Shown one piece after another: positions 19,890-31,725 of a stretch of 64,000 bases of DNA. The notes beneath the pieces were generated by a model. That model was not told the DNA's origin. It saw nothing but the letters and a program-made list of their open reading frames with translations, and ran no database searches. The position numbers and the translations under genes were made by a program. Position 1 is the first letter of the stretch; each line of letters opens with the position of its first letter. This DNA is from Prochilodus magdalenae. Taxonomy: Eukaryota; Chordata; Actinopteri; Characiformes; Prochilodontidae. Where the stretch lies: contig JAMWET010000026.1 in NCBI GenBank assembly GCA_024036415.1, positions 180,001 to 244,000 of the forward strand, in the 5' to 3' direction.

Positions 19890-20591
19890 ATGGTGAGAAT
19901 TGTTTGTCTGAACACTCTGGCTGAGCTTCGGGACTCCGGGTATGGTCAGCCATATCCCAGACACGGACTCAAGCTCTTGTACTGGTTTGCTAAAGAATGC
20001 GTCCAAGTCTACAACAACCAACTGATGGCACTCTGCAACCCCTCTCATGGTGACTTTGGTTTCCGACCATTCCAGAACAATGACCGGCTTCTTCCCGCTA
20101 CGAGCATGGCCTACTACGAGGTGGGCAACTTGAATGATTACAATGACAGCTGCTTGCTGCCTGAATATGTTAGCGAAGGATTCACTGGCTACTCTGACGA
20201 GAGCAATACGGATCGCATCATCGTCTGCCTTGATTCAAACTGGTTCGACAGCGTCTACGTCACGTGCCACAAGACCCAACGGACTTTTGACCGTAACCAA
20301 ACTTACAGCATTGATTCACAACTCATAAGAACCATCAGAAAGATGGAGCGAAATGATTTCCTCAGATCAGTCTACATACCCATCAGACTTCAGTCCAAAC
20401 CTCAGTCCAAACCTCAGAGCAAACCTCAGAGCGCACCTCAGAGCGCACCTCAGAGCGCTTTAATATCCAGTCAAAATCAAAACAAAGAGAAACCAAGAAA
20501 CGAGGAGAAATCCTGTTGTGAAATCTTTCTTTTGGTGTTTGTTGCAGTAATAATGCTTTTACTATGGCTAAGCTATATTACTAAGCATTAA
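19890..20591 (+). CDS. Gene 4: PRHGL-YW family protein with C-terminal tail anchor (233 aa)
   Basis: The ATG is 9 nt after the acceptor. Blocks: YGQPYPRHGLKLLYWFAKEC (18-37), GDFGFRPF (54-61), YYEVGNLNDYNDS (75-87), SNTDRIIVCL (105-114), VYVTCHKTQ (122-130) and NDFL (155-158). Residues 168-190 hold a QSKP/QSAP repeat. Then come Lys/Glu-rich residues, KSCC (207-210) and the hydrophobic stretch EIFLLVFVAVIMLLLWLSYI (211-230), with only TKH after it. This is the arrangement of a tail-anchored membrane protein with its domain in the cytosol. The CC pair lies where gene 3 has CCTIL-stop, so the anchor looks like an extension past the old CaaX stop, or the CaaX form a truncation. Closest relative is gene 5. 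Its promoter has a perfect ISRE. Function unknown. Confidence 0.88.
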   Translation: MVRIVCLNTLAELRDSGYGQPYPRHGLKLLYWFAKECVQVYNNQLMALCNPSHGDFGFRPFQNNDRLLPATSMAYYEVGNLNDYNDSCLLPEYVSEGFTGYSDESNTDRIIVCLDSNWFDSVYVTCHKTQRTFDRNQTYSIDSQLIRTIRKMERNDFLRSVYIPIRLQSKPQSKPQSKPQSAPQSAPQSALISSQNQNKEKPRNEEKSCCEIFLLVFVAVIMLLLWLSYITKH

Positions 20592-20726
20592 CACCCAACG
20601 CTGCAGACCGACCACTGATTCGGTATGCCATTTTGTATCACTGGCATGTCCAAATGATGACCTGAGGCCTTTGTTATCTATGGAAAAGGAAAAGATTCGT
20701 AAAAGTCATGGTCAATTGACGAGGCC

Positions 20727-20732
20727 AATAAA
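20727..20732 (+). other. Poly(A) signal AATAAA of gene 4
   Basis: AATAAA in GGCCAATAAATTGC, about 135 nt after the stop. It is not conserved after gene 5. Confidence 0.6.
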
Positions 20733-20796
20733 TTGCTAACTACATGCCATATGAAAAATAACAATCCTGTAATTTTGTTAAAGCTTAAAACACTTT

Positions 20797-21535
20797 CATG
20801 TAGCATATATCTCGTATATGATTAGCTTTGTATGCATGTTAGCATGTAGCGTATACACCGTTTATGATTAGGTTTGTATGTGTTAGCTTACATGTAGCAT
20901 ATACGTCATATATGATTAGCTTTGTATGCGTGTTAGCTTGCATGTAGCGTATACGCCGTATATGATTAGCTTTGTATGCGTGTTAGCTTGCATGTAGCGT
21001 ATACAGTGTATACGATTAGGTTTGTATGCGTCTTAGCTTGCGTGTGTCGTATACGCCGTATATGATTAGCTTTGTATGCGTGTTAGCTTACATGTAGCGT
21101 ATACACCGTATATGATTAGCTTTGTATGCGTGTTAGCTTGCATGTAGCGTATACGCAGTGTATGATTAGCTTTGTATGCGTGTTAGCTTGTGTGTAGCGT
21201 ATATGCCGTATATGATTAGCTTTGTATGCATGTTAGCTTGCATGTAGTGTATACGCAGTGTATGATTAGCTTTGTATGCATGTTAGCTTGCATGTAGCGT
21301 ATACGCCGTATATGATTAGGTTTCTATGCGTGTTAGCTTGCGTGTGTCGTATACGCTGTATATGATTAGCTTTGTATACGTGTAGCGTATACACCGTATA
21401 TGATTAGTTTGTACCGTGTTTGCTTGCGTGTCGCGTATGCGCTGTATATGATTAGCTTTGTATGTGTGTTAGTTTGCGTGTAGCGTATACGGCGTGTATA
21501 ATTAGGTTTGTATAAGTGTTAGCTCGTAATAATGG
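20797..21535. repeat. 50-bp minisatellite, about 14-15 units
   Basis: Tandem units of about 50 bp with CATGTAGCGTATACGCCGTA followed by TATGATTAGCTTTGTATGCG and TGTTAGCTTG. It is rich in CG steps with CG/TG/CA variants between units, the pattern expected when a methylated array loses CpGs. No open frame of interest. Confidence 0.92.
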
Positions 21536-21569
21536 ACATTACTATACATTTAAGCTTTTTTATTTAAAA

Positions 21570-21800
21570 ATTAGAGCACTTTTTACAGCTAGCCCCTCCC
21601 CACCGCAGTGTTTGGGGCCTCACAGGTGTTTGTGATTACTCAGGTGTGTTTAATCGCTTCACTAGTGCAGGTATAAGAGAGTATTCAGCATTTAGTACTG
21701 GTTTAAGGGCTTTTGAGTCTGCTTTAGATCTCTGTCAGCATGACAGAAATTACAGAGAGGAACGTTGTACCATTCTTGTCTGATGTAGGACTCTAGCTGG
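21570..21800 (+). mobile_element. Tc1-like transposon, 5' portion
   Basis: CACAGGTGTTTGTGATTACT .. CAGTGCAGGTATAAGAGAG-type sequence, common in the 5' leader of fish Tc1-like elements. The same block lies downstream of gene 5 (about 34,860-35,040), where a transposase-like frame follows. It may have been duplicated with genes 4 and 5 or inserted twice. Confidence 0.5.
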
Positions 21801-22009
21801 TCAGCAGTCCTGGATCTTCTTTATTAGATTTATTATTTTTATTTGGATTTATTATTGGTGAAAAATCTGGACTGCATGCAGGTCAGTTCAGCACCCGGAC
21901 TCGTCTTCTCTGAAGTCATGCTGTTGCGATGACTGCAGTATGAGGTTTAGCTCTGTCTGGCTGAATCATGCAAGGCCTTCCCTGAAAGATACGTGGTCTG
22001 GATGGGAGC

Positions 22010-22265
22010 ATATCGTCACTGTACAAAGAAAAACAAGTATCTCCAAAATGGTAGCTTTATAGGAGAGGGCAAAAACCTGATTTGACTGTACTGGAAGTCA
22101 ATGGAACCAGACTTTTTTCCAAGCAATTTTGGACTAGTTCTGTTGGTCCATTTATCATATCATTGTCACACAGTGTAAACAGCAGCTGATGTGTTCAAAT
22201 GATGCATAAAAGTAAAAATGTACAGAAATGGAGATACATGTTTTTCATTGGACAGCGATGCTATG
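22010..22265. mobile_element. MITE copy 2
   Basis: Ends ATATCGTCACTGTACAAAG and CATTGGACAGCGATGCTAT are inverted. It is collinear with copy 1 at 16,458, including the GGAAGTCAATGGAACCAGAC centre. Confidence 0.8.
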
Positions 22266-22299
22266 CTGTTCTAACACCCCTATATACTGTTTAGCATTG

Positions 22300-22830
22300 G
22301 AAGTGTCTTTCCAGATGTGTGTGCTGCCCATGCCATAGGCACTAATGCAAAACCATACCATCAGAGATGGAAGCCTTTTAACTGTGTGTGATAACAAGCT
22401 GGATGGTTCCTCTCCTTTCGAGTCCGCAGGAAAAAGCCTCAGGACATTTCAAACGAGCTTGGCCCAAAGAAGTCGGCGGCATTTCTGGATTGTGTTGACA
22501 TGCATGCATTGTGTTTACAGACGATGATTTCTGGACGTGTTCCTCAGCCCATGCAGTGACTTTCAGTACAAATTTATACCTGTTGTTATTGGAGTGCCGG
22601 CTCCGAACTCATGAGATTCCAGGATTGACCGTTGGACTCTCCAGATTCTCTGAATCTTTCGATGATATTATGAACTGTAGCTGGTGGGAAACCCAAAGTC
22701 TTTGCAATTTAATGTAGAGTAATTTTTTTCCTGAAATTTTTGCTCAAATTTTAAAGGCAGTTTTTGGGCAGGACTTCTGCCTATCTTTGCTTCTAAGAGC
22801 CTCAGCCTTTCTAGAAAGTTATATTAATAC
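22300..22830. mobile_element. DNA-transposon-type interspersed repeat fragment
   Basis: Contains CCATAGGCACTAATGCA, AACAAGCTGGATGGT, GTCGGCGGCATTTCTGGAT and CAGATTCTCTGAATCTTT in the order found in a repeat common in teleost genomes. Decayed, no open frame. Confidence 0.5.
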
Positions 22831-22924
22831 CCCAATGCTTTGCGGTCATCAAATTTCATATGAGTTTTCATGAAATGGTAAAATGTCTAACATCTGATAT
22901 GTGTTTTATGTTCTGTTGTGAATA

Positions 22925-23460
22925 AAATATACAGCTTTGGAAATAAATAAGAGACCAGTACATTCTTAAAGCAGCATCTCCACATGTACAGCAGGTTCTT
23001 AGTGAGAACAGAAGGTTGGGTTCTAGCTTTACTGGCAGATACAGTGAGTGTCTGGTTCATAAGGTCAAGGTCCAGCAGCAAACACACAGGACAACACAGC
23101 TACAGACTGTCAGAGGGCCAAACCCACTCTCTACCGACCGTAATGAGTGCCACCTCATTCCAATGTCCCTCAAACACACAAAGATGACCTGGAGTGACCT
23201 ACAGAGAGACTGGCGAGTGGTGGCTGGGGTGAAACGCACAGCGAGCATGGTTCTAAAAACAGGCTTCTGGAGGTCATTAGTGATTTTCTAAATAAACAGA
23301 TCTAATACAATATCTGATCTGGAGTTTGGGAGACATGCTTCCAGTAGTGTAGAGAATCAAACAGAACTGAGGGATTCTGGTCCAACACAAACCCAGAACC
23401 TGTACAACTAGAGACACTGATCAGTTTCAGGTGGTCTTTAAATTTTACCAGGGCTGTATG
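22925..23460. mobile_element. Interspersed repeat, class unresolved
   Basis: It starts TTTGGAAATAAATAAGAGACC and ends near CAGTTTCAGGTGGTCTTTAA, resembling a known type of teleost non-autonomous element. The frames in it are short and unrelated to any family I know. Confidence 0.4.
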
Positions 23461-24610
23461 TCTATGAGATTTGTATTCTGTTTTTTTTATTATTATTAAT
23501 TTAATTAGATCTTACACAGCATCCCAATGTTTTTTGGAAATGGGCTTCAACTTGGTAAAACTATAAAGTGTAAAAATGCCTTTTAATAAAATCTAACAAT
23601 CTTCAAAAGTTCAAAAGCGTGGAATACAGAAAGTGAAAACCTTGTTTCTTGTAAAAACGTGTCTGTGTACTTTGTGCTAACCTCAACACTCAACACAAAT
23701 GGTGCATGAATTTTTATAATATATTGCTCACAGCTGGATTTCATATTTTTATTTTTTGCTATTGAATGTTTTCATTAAACAATACAACAGTTTAAAAGAA
23801 AGATTGAATTGTTTGTTCTGTAGAAAAGTCCTTTCTTTGCCATGTTCACAATGGAAACAAATATTTTAATTCCTACCATCATCCATACGCTTTATTGGAT
23901 AAAAAAAAAAGACAACAAACGTCCATATATGTAGAACTTTCCCCCCCCAAAAAACATAAATAAAAGTACTAGAATATTTGTAATCAGCTGATAAATCGAA
24001 TCAAATTAAATGACTCATATAAGAAGCTACATCAAAAGTAGGAGGTGAAACTTTATACCGCAAGTACATAATTATACTGTGTCATGATGAAACCTCTATT
24101 TATTGGATACAAAGTCAAATGATGAAGTTGCAGAAAGTTGTGGAGATATATTTTTTATGATCACATGTACATAGTAAATGTCAAAGCACTTCTGGAGCAG
24201 TTCTGGAGAAAGAAGAAAGGAATGGAGTCCAGGTATGAAGGTAGAGAACAGTCTTTTAAATGTGAATCGTATTTTCTCCAGATATTGGAAGAGAGCCATG
24301 TCTCTTAGCCGGTGTTCAAGCGAGGAAAACAAGAAACTAGATCTGTTTTTAATCGCTGTATGTTTACAGTTCCGTTTTATGACTTTATAAAGACACTAAA
24401 ATAGGCGTAACACTTCTACACTGACATTAACCACCTCACCTGACTCTCCCCGTTTGGACGTTGTGCATATCATAATTGTCATTAATGACGTTAATAATCG
24501 CTATCCAGATTGTGTTTACGACATTTGGACTGTTGTAAATGACACTTTATAGATGAAGGCTGGTGGGACTGTAGTTGGCTTTAATAACATCAGTTATTCA
24601 GACTTAAAAA
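23461..24610. other. AT-rich intergenic with first copy of the satellite spacer
   Basis: No coding signal. The part from about 24,370 to 24,610 (TAAAATAGGCGTAAC .. TGCATATCATAATT .. TTCAGACTTAAA) is the spacer that recurs in diverged form at about 28,060, 29,205 and 30,940, each time associated with the 29-bp satellite. Confidence 0.6.
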
Positions 24611-24619
24611 GCAAAGCAA

Positions 24620-27600
24620 CAGTTTTAGCTTTGAGCTAAGAGAGACTGTGTGTTTTTAGCTTTGAGCTAAGAGAGGCTGTGTGTTTAGGTTTGAGCTAAG
24701 AGAGGCTGTGTGTTTAGCTTTGAGCTAAGAGAGACTGTGTGTTTAGCTTTGAGCTAAGAGAGGCTGTGTGTTTAGCTTTGAGCTAAGAGAGGCTGTGTGT
24801 TTAGTTTTGAGCTAAGAGAGGCTGTGTGTTTAGCTTTGAGCTAAGAGAGGCTGTGTTTTTAGCTTTGAGCTAAGAGAGGCTGTGTGTTTAGCTTTGAGCT
24901 AAGAGAGGCTGTGTTTTTAGCTTTGAGCTAAGAGAGGCTGTGTTTTTAGCTTTGAGCTAAGAGAGGCTGTGTGTTTAGCTTTGAGCTAAGAGAGGCTGTG
25001 TGTTTAGCTTTGAGCTAAGAGAGGCTGTGTGTTTAGCTTTGAGCTAAGAGAGGCTGTGTGTTTAGCTTTGAGCTAAGAGAGGCTGTGTGTTTAGCTTTGA
25101 GCTAAGAAGCTGTGTGTTTAGCTTTGAGCTAAGAGAGGCTGTGTGTTTAGCTTTGAGCTAAGAGAAACTGTGTGTTTAGCTTTGAGCTAAGAGAAACTGT
25201 GTGTTTAGCTTTGAGCTAAGAGAGACTGTGTGTTTAGCTTTGAGCTAAGAGAGGCTGTGTGTTTAGCTTTGAGCTAAGAGAGGCAGAGTGTTTAGCTTTG
25301 AGCTAAGAGAGGCTGTGTGTTTAGCTTTAAGCTAAATGAGGCTGTGTGTTTAGCTTTGAGCTGAGAGGTTGTGTGTTTAGCTTTGAGCTAAGAGAGGCTG
25401 TGTGTTTAGCTTTGAGCTAAGAGAGGCTGTGTGTTTAGCTTTGAGCTAAGAGAGGCTGTGTGTTTAGCTTTGAGCTAAGAGAGGCTGTGTGTTTAGCTTT
25501 GAGCTAAGAGAGACTGTGTGTGTTTAGCTTTGAGCTAAGAGAGGCTGTGTTTTTAGCTTTGAGCTAAGAGAGGCTGTGTGTTTAGCTTTGAGCTAAGAGA
25601 GGCTGTGTGTTTAGCTTTGAGCTAAGAGAAACTGTGTGTTTAGCTTTGAGCTAAGAGAGGCTGTGTGTTTAGCTTTGAGCTAAGAGAGGCTGTGTGTTTA
25701 GCTTTGAGCTAAGAGAGGCTGTGTGTTTAGCTTTGAGCTAAGAGAGGCTGTGTGTTTAGCTTTGAGCTAAGAGAGGCTGTGTTGTTAGCTTTGAGCTAAG
25801 AGAGGCTGTGTGTTTAGCTTTGAGCTAAGAGAGGCTGTGTGTTTAGCTTTGAGCTAAGAGAGGCTGTGTGTTTAGCTCTGAGCTAAGAGAGGCTGTGTGT
25901 TTAGCTATGAGAGGAGCTTTGAGAGAAGCGCTGTGTGTTTAGCTTTGAGCTAAGAGAGGCTGTGTGTTTAGCTTTGAGCTAAGAGAGGCTGTGTGTTTAG
26001 CTTTGAGCTAAGAGAGACTGTGTTTAGCTTTGAGCTAAGAGAGGCTGTGTGTTTAGCTTTGAGCTAAGAGAGGCTGTGTGTTTAGCTTTGAGCTAAGAGA
26101 GGCTGTGTGTTTAGCTTTGAGCTAAGAGAGGCTGTGTGTTTAGCTTTGAGCTAAGAGAGGCTGTGTGTTTAGCTTTGAGCTAAGAGAGGCTGTGTGTTTA
26201 GCTTTGAGCTAAGAGAGGCTGTGTTTTGATTTTAGCTAAGAGCTTTGAGCTAAGAGAGGCTGTTGTTTTAGCTTTGAGCTAAGAGCTAAGAGGCTGTGTG
26301 TTTTAGCTTTGAGCTAAGAGAGACTGTGTGTTTAGCTTTGAGCTAAGAGAGACTGTGTTTAGCTTTTTGCTAAGAGAGGCTGTGTGTTTAGCTTTGAGCT
26401 AAGAGAGGCTGTGTGTTTAGCTTTGAGCTAAGAGAGGGTGTGTGTTTAGGATTTTTGATAGGGTAGGGTAGTTTTTTAGCTTTGAGCTAAGAGAGGCTGT
26501 GTGTTTAGCTTTGAGCTAAGAGAGGCTGTGTGTTTAGCTTTGAGCTAAGAGAGACTGTGTTTAGCTTTGAGCTAAGAGAGGCTGTGTGTTTAGCTTTGAG
26601 CTAAGAGAGGCTGTGTGTTTAGCTTTGAGCTAAGAGAGACTGTGTTTTTAGCTTTGTGATAGTTTGGGCTTTGTTTTTAGCTTTGAGCTAAGAGAGGCTG
26701 TGTGTTTAGCTTTGAGCTAAGAGAGGCTGTGTGTTTAGCTTTGAGCTAAGAGAGGCTGTGTGTTTAGCTTTGAGCTAAGAGAGGCTGTGTTTTAGCTTTG
26801 AGCTAAGAGAGGCTGTGTGTTTAGCTTTGAGCTAAGAGAGACTGTGTGTTTAGCTTTGAGCTAAGAGAGACTGTGTGTGTTTAGCTTTGAGCTAAGAGAG
26901 GCTGTGTGTTTAGCTTTGAGCTAAGAGAGACTGTGTGTTTAGCTTTGAGCTAAGAGAGGCTGTGTGTTTAGCTTTGAGCTAAGAGAGGCTGTGTGTTTAG
27001 CTTTGAGCTAAGAGAGGCTGTGTGTTTAGCTTTGAGCTAAGAGAGGCTGTGTGTTTAGCTTTGAGCTAAGAGAGGCTGTGTGTTTAGCTTTGAGCTAAGA
27101 GAGACTGTGTGTTTAGCTTTGAGCTAAGAGAGACTGTGTGTTTAGCTTTGAGCTAAGAGAGGCTATGTTTTTAGTTTTGAGCTAAGAGAGGCTGTGTGTT
27201 TAGCTTTGAGCTAAGAGAGCTGAGCTAAGAGAGGTGTGTTTGTTTTTGAGCTAAGAGAGGCTGTGTGTTTAGCTTTGAGCTAAGAGAGGCTGTGTGTTTA
27301 GCTTTGAGCTAAGAGAGGGTTTGTTTGAAGCTGCTAGAGGCTGTGTGTTGAGCTTTGAGCTAAGAGAGGCTGTGTTATAGCTTTGAGCTAAGAGAGGTTG
27401 TGTGTTTAGCTTTGAGCTAAGAGAGCTGTGTGTTTAGCTGAGTGTGTGTTTTAGCTTTGAGCTAAGAGAGGCTGTGTGTTTAGCTTTGAGCTGCTGTGTG
27501 TTTAGCTTTGAGCTAAGAGAGACTGTGTGTTTAGCTTTGAGTGTGTGTGTTTAGCTCTGAGCTAAGAGAGCTAGGAGAGGCTGTGTGTTTAGCTTTGAGC

Positions 27601-27862
27601 TAAGAGAGGCTGTGTTTTAGCTTTGAGCTAAGAGAGGCTGTGTGTTTAGCTTTGAGCTAAGAGAGGCTGTGTGTTTAGCTTTGAGCTAAGAGAGGCTGTG
27701 TGTTTAGCTTTGAGCTAAGAGAGACTGTGTGTGTTTAGCTTTGAGCTAAGAGAGGCTGTGTGTTTAGCTTTGAGCTAAGAGAGGCTGTGTGTTTAGGTTT
27801 GAGCTAAAAGAGGCTGTGTGTTTAGCTTTGAGCTAAGAGGGGCTGTGTTTTTATCTTTGAGT
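24620..27862. repeat. 29-bp satellite array, about 3.2 kb, over 100 units
   Basis: Head-to-tail units TTTAGCTTTGAGCTAAGAGA + GGCTGTGTG. Most are identical. Variants GAGACT, GAGAAACT and TTTTTAG recur, and a few units are broken (near 25,905, 26,440, 27,210 and 27,430). Each unit holds the small inverted repeat TAGCtttGAGCTA. Stop triplets in the TAGC and TGAG/CTAA steps block long frames on the + strand. No gene. Confidence 0.97.
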
Positions 27863-28814
27863 TATAGATCACTAGATAACTTAATGTGTATATGTTCTAT
27901 CGGGACCACTACACAAATCAAATCGGGACAGGTGAGGTCAGTGGTCAGAAACTGACCTATGATAAATAGGGGATGTTAAAGAAACCAGAAAACTAGATTG
28001 ATAACTTTAATTAATGTAAGCTTACAGTGTGACTGTATTGCTTTTTTATTTGACTTTTTATTACTTTATAATTATTTTATTTTTATCACTTTATAATGAC
28101 AATAAAATAGGTGTAACGGTTTAAGAGGTTTTGCATATCACAATTATCTCCAATAGTTTATGTGGCGGTGAGGACTTCTGTTATTACGATCATGAAAATG
28201 AACTCAAACTTCCAGATTGTGAAGGACATTTGGAAAACTAGTAATTCAGACTTAAAGAACAAAGCAAACCATTGAATGGAAATAAAAGAAGTAAAACCGT
28301 AAACTAGGCTTAACCAGACTGGTCCTGGGCCTACCCAATCAGATATAAAATATTTAAAAAATATGATAAAAAGATTATAAAAATGGATTTGTGTACCATC
28401 CAGCCCACCACACAAATATATTCAAGCAGCTAACTGGTTTAAAAAATGGCTACGGTTTTAACTTTGGGATAGGATGTATTATGCTTTTAGCTTTGTTGCC
28501 AAGGGGGGCTATGTGTTAGCTTTGATGCTAATAGTTGCTGTTGTTTTAGCTATGACTTACAGATCACTAGATACTTAACGTATATATACATTGTATTGGG
28601 ATCACTACCCAAATAAAATCTGATTGCCTGGGGGTGTCTGACCAGAATGACCAATGATCAACATGTGTGACACGTGTTATTGGAAACCACGGAAAAACTA
28701 AATCAGTATGTATTGAATTAATTTAAGCTTACGATGTGGTTTTATTACTTTATAATGAATCTAAGTTTTGACACCAGATTTTTAGGCGTGATTAGCGATA
28801 AAGAGCCCATGTGT

Positions 28815-29015
28815 TGTGACAGACTATGTTTTACTTAAACCGTATATGCTTTATTTACAGAAATATGGAACAAATTACAGAAATATTGAACAAATCGTCC
28901 CCAGCTGTTGGTTTAATAAGGGACGCATGTTCTTAATCGGTGAAATAATACAAAGGACCATCCCTGGGGGGTAAAGCGATGATTCTGTCTTATGGAGGGA
29001 TGGCAACCCTAGAAA
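28815..29015. mobile_element. Non-autonomous repeat ending GGATGGCAACCCTA (copy 1)
   Basis: Shares GTGACAGAC, ACGGAACAAAT-like repeats, GGTTTAATA.GGGACGCA and GGCAACCCTAG with 30,535-30,765. The GGTTGCCA.CC end is typical of a hAT-type non-autonomous repeat of fish. Class uncertain. Confidence 0.4.
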
Positions 29016-30534
29016 CTTTTACAGATCACTAGATACATAATGTATGTAGACATTGTATTATACATTGCATGGCATCTACCCAAATAAAATCTGGGCAGGT
29101 GTGGTCCTGTGGTCTGACCAAACTGACCAATGATACATGGGGGTTGTTAAAGAAACCAGAAAACTAAATCAGTAACTTGAATTAATTTAAGCTTACGATG
29201 TGGTTTTATTACTTTATAATGACAATAAAATAGGCGTGACGGTTCTAGACCAACATTGGCCACCACACCTAACTTTATTTGGAAGTCTTGCACATCATAA
29301 TTATCCCAATAGTTTACGTAACTGTGAGGACTTCTATAGGATCATGAAATATTTTTCTTTTCTTCTTTTGTTTCCTATTTCATATTAAGTCAACCTTAAT
29401 ATTGATACTGATATTGGTACATTGATATTGATGTTATTAATAATCTGTATCCAGATTGTGAAGGCCATTTGGATTGTTGTAAATGAACTGTTTGTGGTGA
29501 AGGCCAGTTGTAGTTATTCAGAGTTAAAGACCAAAGCAACAGTTTTAGCTTTGAGTGGAGAGGCTATGTTTTTAATTTTGAGCTAATGTGTATTATGTTT
29601 TTAGCTTTGATGCTAAGAGTAGCTATGTTTTTAGCTTTGATGGTAAGAGGGGCTGTTTTTAGCTTTGATGGTAAGAGGGGCTATGTTTTTTAGCTTTGAG
29701 CTAATATGTATCATGTTTTTAGCTTTGAGCTAAGAAAGCCTTTGTTTTCAGCTTTGGGCTAAAAGGATCTATGGTTTTAGTTTTGCACCAAGAAGGGTTA
29801 CGTTTTAAGCTTTGATGCTAATGCTTTTAGCTTTCAGCTAGAAGAGGCTATTTTTTTAGCTTTGAGCTAAATGAGGCTATGTTTTTATCCTAGACGTTCA
29901 GAGGGGCTATGTTTTAGCTTTGAGCTAATAAATGCTTTTAGCTTTGAGCTAAGAAAGACTTTGTTTTTAGCTTTCAGCTAATGCTTTTAGCTTTCAGCTA
30001 GAAGAGGCTATGGTTTTAGCTTTGAGCTAAATGTGGCTATGTTTTTATCTTAGACGTTCAGAGGAGCTATGTTTTAGCTTTGAGCTAATAAATGCTTTTA
30101 GCTTTGAGCTAAGAAAGACATTGTTTTTAGCTTTGAGCTAATGCTTTTAGCTTTCAGTAAGAAGAGGCTATGTTTTAGCTTTGAGCTAAATGAGGCTATG
30201 TTTGTATCTTAGATGTTAAGAGGGGCTATGTTTGAGCTTTAAGCTAATAAATGCTTTTAGCTTTAAGCTAAGAAAGACATTGTTTTTAGCTTTCAGCTAA
30301 TGCTTTTAGCTTTCAGCTAGAAGAGGCTATGGTTTTAGCTTTGAGGTAGAAAAGGCTATGGATTTAGCTTTGAGCTAGAAGAGGCTATGGTTTTAGCTTT
30401 GAGCTAGAAGAGGTTGTGTGTGAGTGATGTGTTCGAAATCACATCCCATATTTGAGCTGATTCTGGGGGTGTTTGGGGGAAAGTCAGTCATGATCAATCA
30501 TGTGTGACACGTGCTTATTGGACATTTACGGTAA

Positions 30535-30765
30535 TACATAAGAAAGCGTGTCCCGTATTTGAGCTGAGTCCCGGGGGGCGATCATTCGTGTGTGTGTGAC
30601 AGACGTGTATATCGGACATTTACAGACATACGGAACAAATTTACGGACATTTATGGAAATACGGAACAAATCGCTCCCCGTGTTGGTTTAATACGGGACG
30701 CAACATTTAATTGCCAAATAAAGAGCGATTCTGTATATTACGGGACGGGTGGCAACCCTAGTTAC
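30535..30765. mobile_element. Non-autonomous repeat ending GGGTGGCAACCCTAG (copy 2)
   Basis: Better preserved copy: GTGTCCCGTATTTGAGCTGA .. GGGACGGGTGGCAACCCTAG. The short + strand frame in it has no family features. Confidence 0.4.
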
Positions 30766-31299
30766 AGATCACCTAGATACATAACGTATTTATACGTTGT
30801 ATTGGCATCACTACCCAAATAAAATCTGGACAGGTGTGGTCCTGTGGTCTGAAACTGACCAGTGATACATGGCGGGTGTTAAAGAAACCAGAAAACTAGA
30901 TCAATAACATGAATTAATGTAAACTTACCGTGTGGTTTTATTACTTTATAATGACAATAAAATAGGCGTAACGGTTCTAGACCGACATTGGCCACCACAC
31001 CTAACTCTCATTTGGAAATCTGATACATCATAATTATCTCAGTTTATCTCCAATAGTTTACGTCACTGTGAGGACTTCTATAGGATCATGAAATGTTTTT
31101 CTTTTCTTCTTTTGTTTCTTATTTCGTATTAACTGATATTGGTACATTGATATTGATGTTATTAATAATCTGTATCCAGATTGTGAAGGCCAGTTGGACT
31201 TCCCTCCATATTAACCCTAGTTATTCCTCCATATTAACCCTAGAGTTAAAGAACAAAGCAAGCCACTAAATGGAAGGAAGGAAGGAAATACAATCTAAC

Positions 31300-31720
31300 A
31301 CTAGGTTTATCCAGACTGGGTCTACCCCATCAGATTTTGGTTCTTTTTATTTTTATAAAATGTGAGCTGTGTGAAATTCTCAAAGCAATCATCTAACATT
31401 ACTTCATTACGTTTATGCTGTAGTATCTTAATAGAGACTCAAGTGTTCTTACATGGTGTACATGTATATGGATCATTAACATACCGTACATAATGGAGTA
31501 TTAAACATGTAGGTGTGGTGGTGAATCTTGCAGTGACACTGTATAGTGGACCTGTAATGTAGGGTTCTAATAAAATAGTCTGAGAGCAGACGAACAAAAG
31601 GGGTTTCTAATAAAGTGGCCAGTGAGCGGAGGTGAGTTTTGATAGGAGTACATAAGTGCTTGTTTATTAGTTGTGTTGTCAAGTCAATCAATGTTGCCAT
31701 GTTACCTAAGGCCCTCCTGT
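31300..31720. other. Upstream region of gene 5
   Basis: No coding signal. GGTTTCTAATAAAGTGGCCA at about 31,600 resembles the end of a common fish MITE. Confidence 0.4.
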
Positions 31721-31725
31721 CTTTA

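Larger units (their letters stand above)
27863..31300. repeat. Higher-order repeat: diverged satellite alternating with a spacer
   Basis: A spacer of about 300 bp (CAGATCACTAGATA .. AAATCTGG.CAGGTG .. GTTAAAGAAACCAGAAAACTA .. AATAGGCGT.ACGGTT) occurs at about 27,880, 28,560 (partial), 29,020 and 30,770. Diverged AGCTTTGAGCTAA-type units lie between spacers at 28,450-28,550 and 29,540-30,420. So a unit of spacer plus satellite was duplicated several times before the 24.6-27.9 kb block expanded. Confidence 0.75.
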
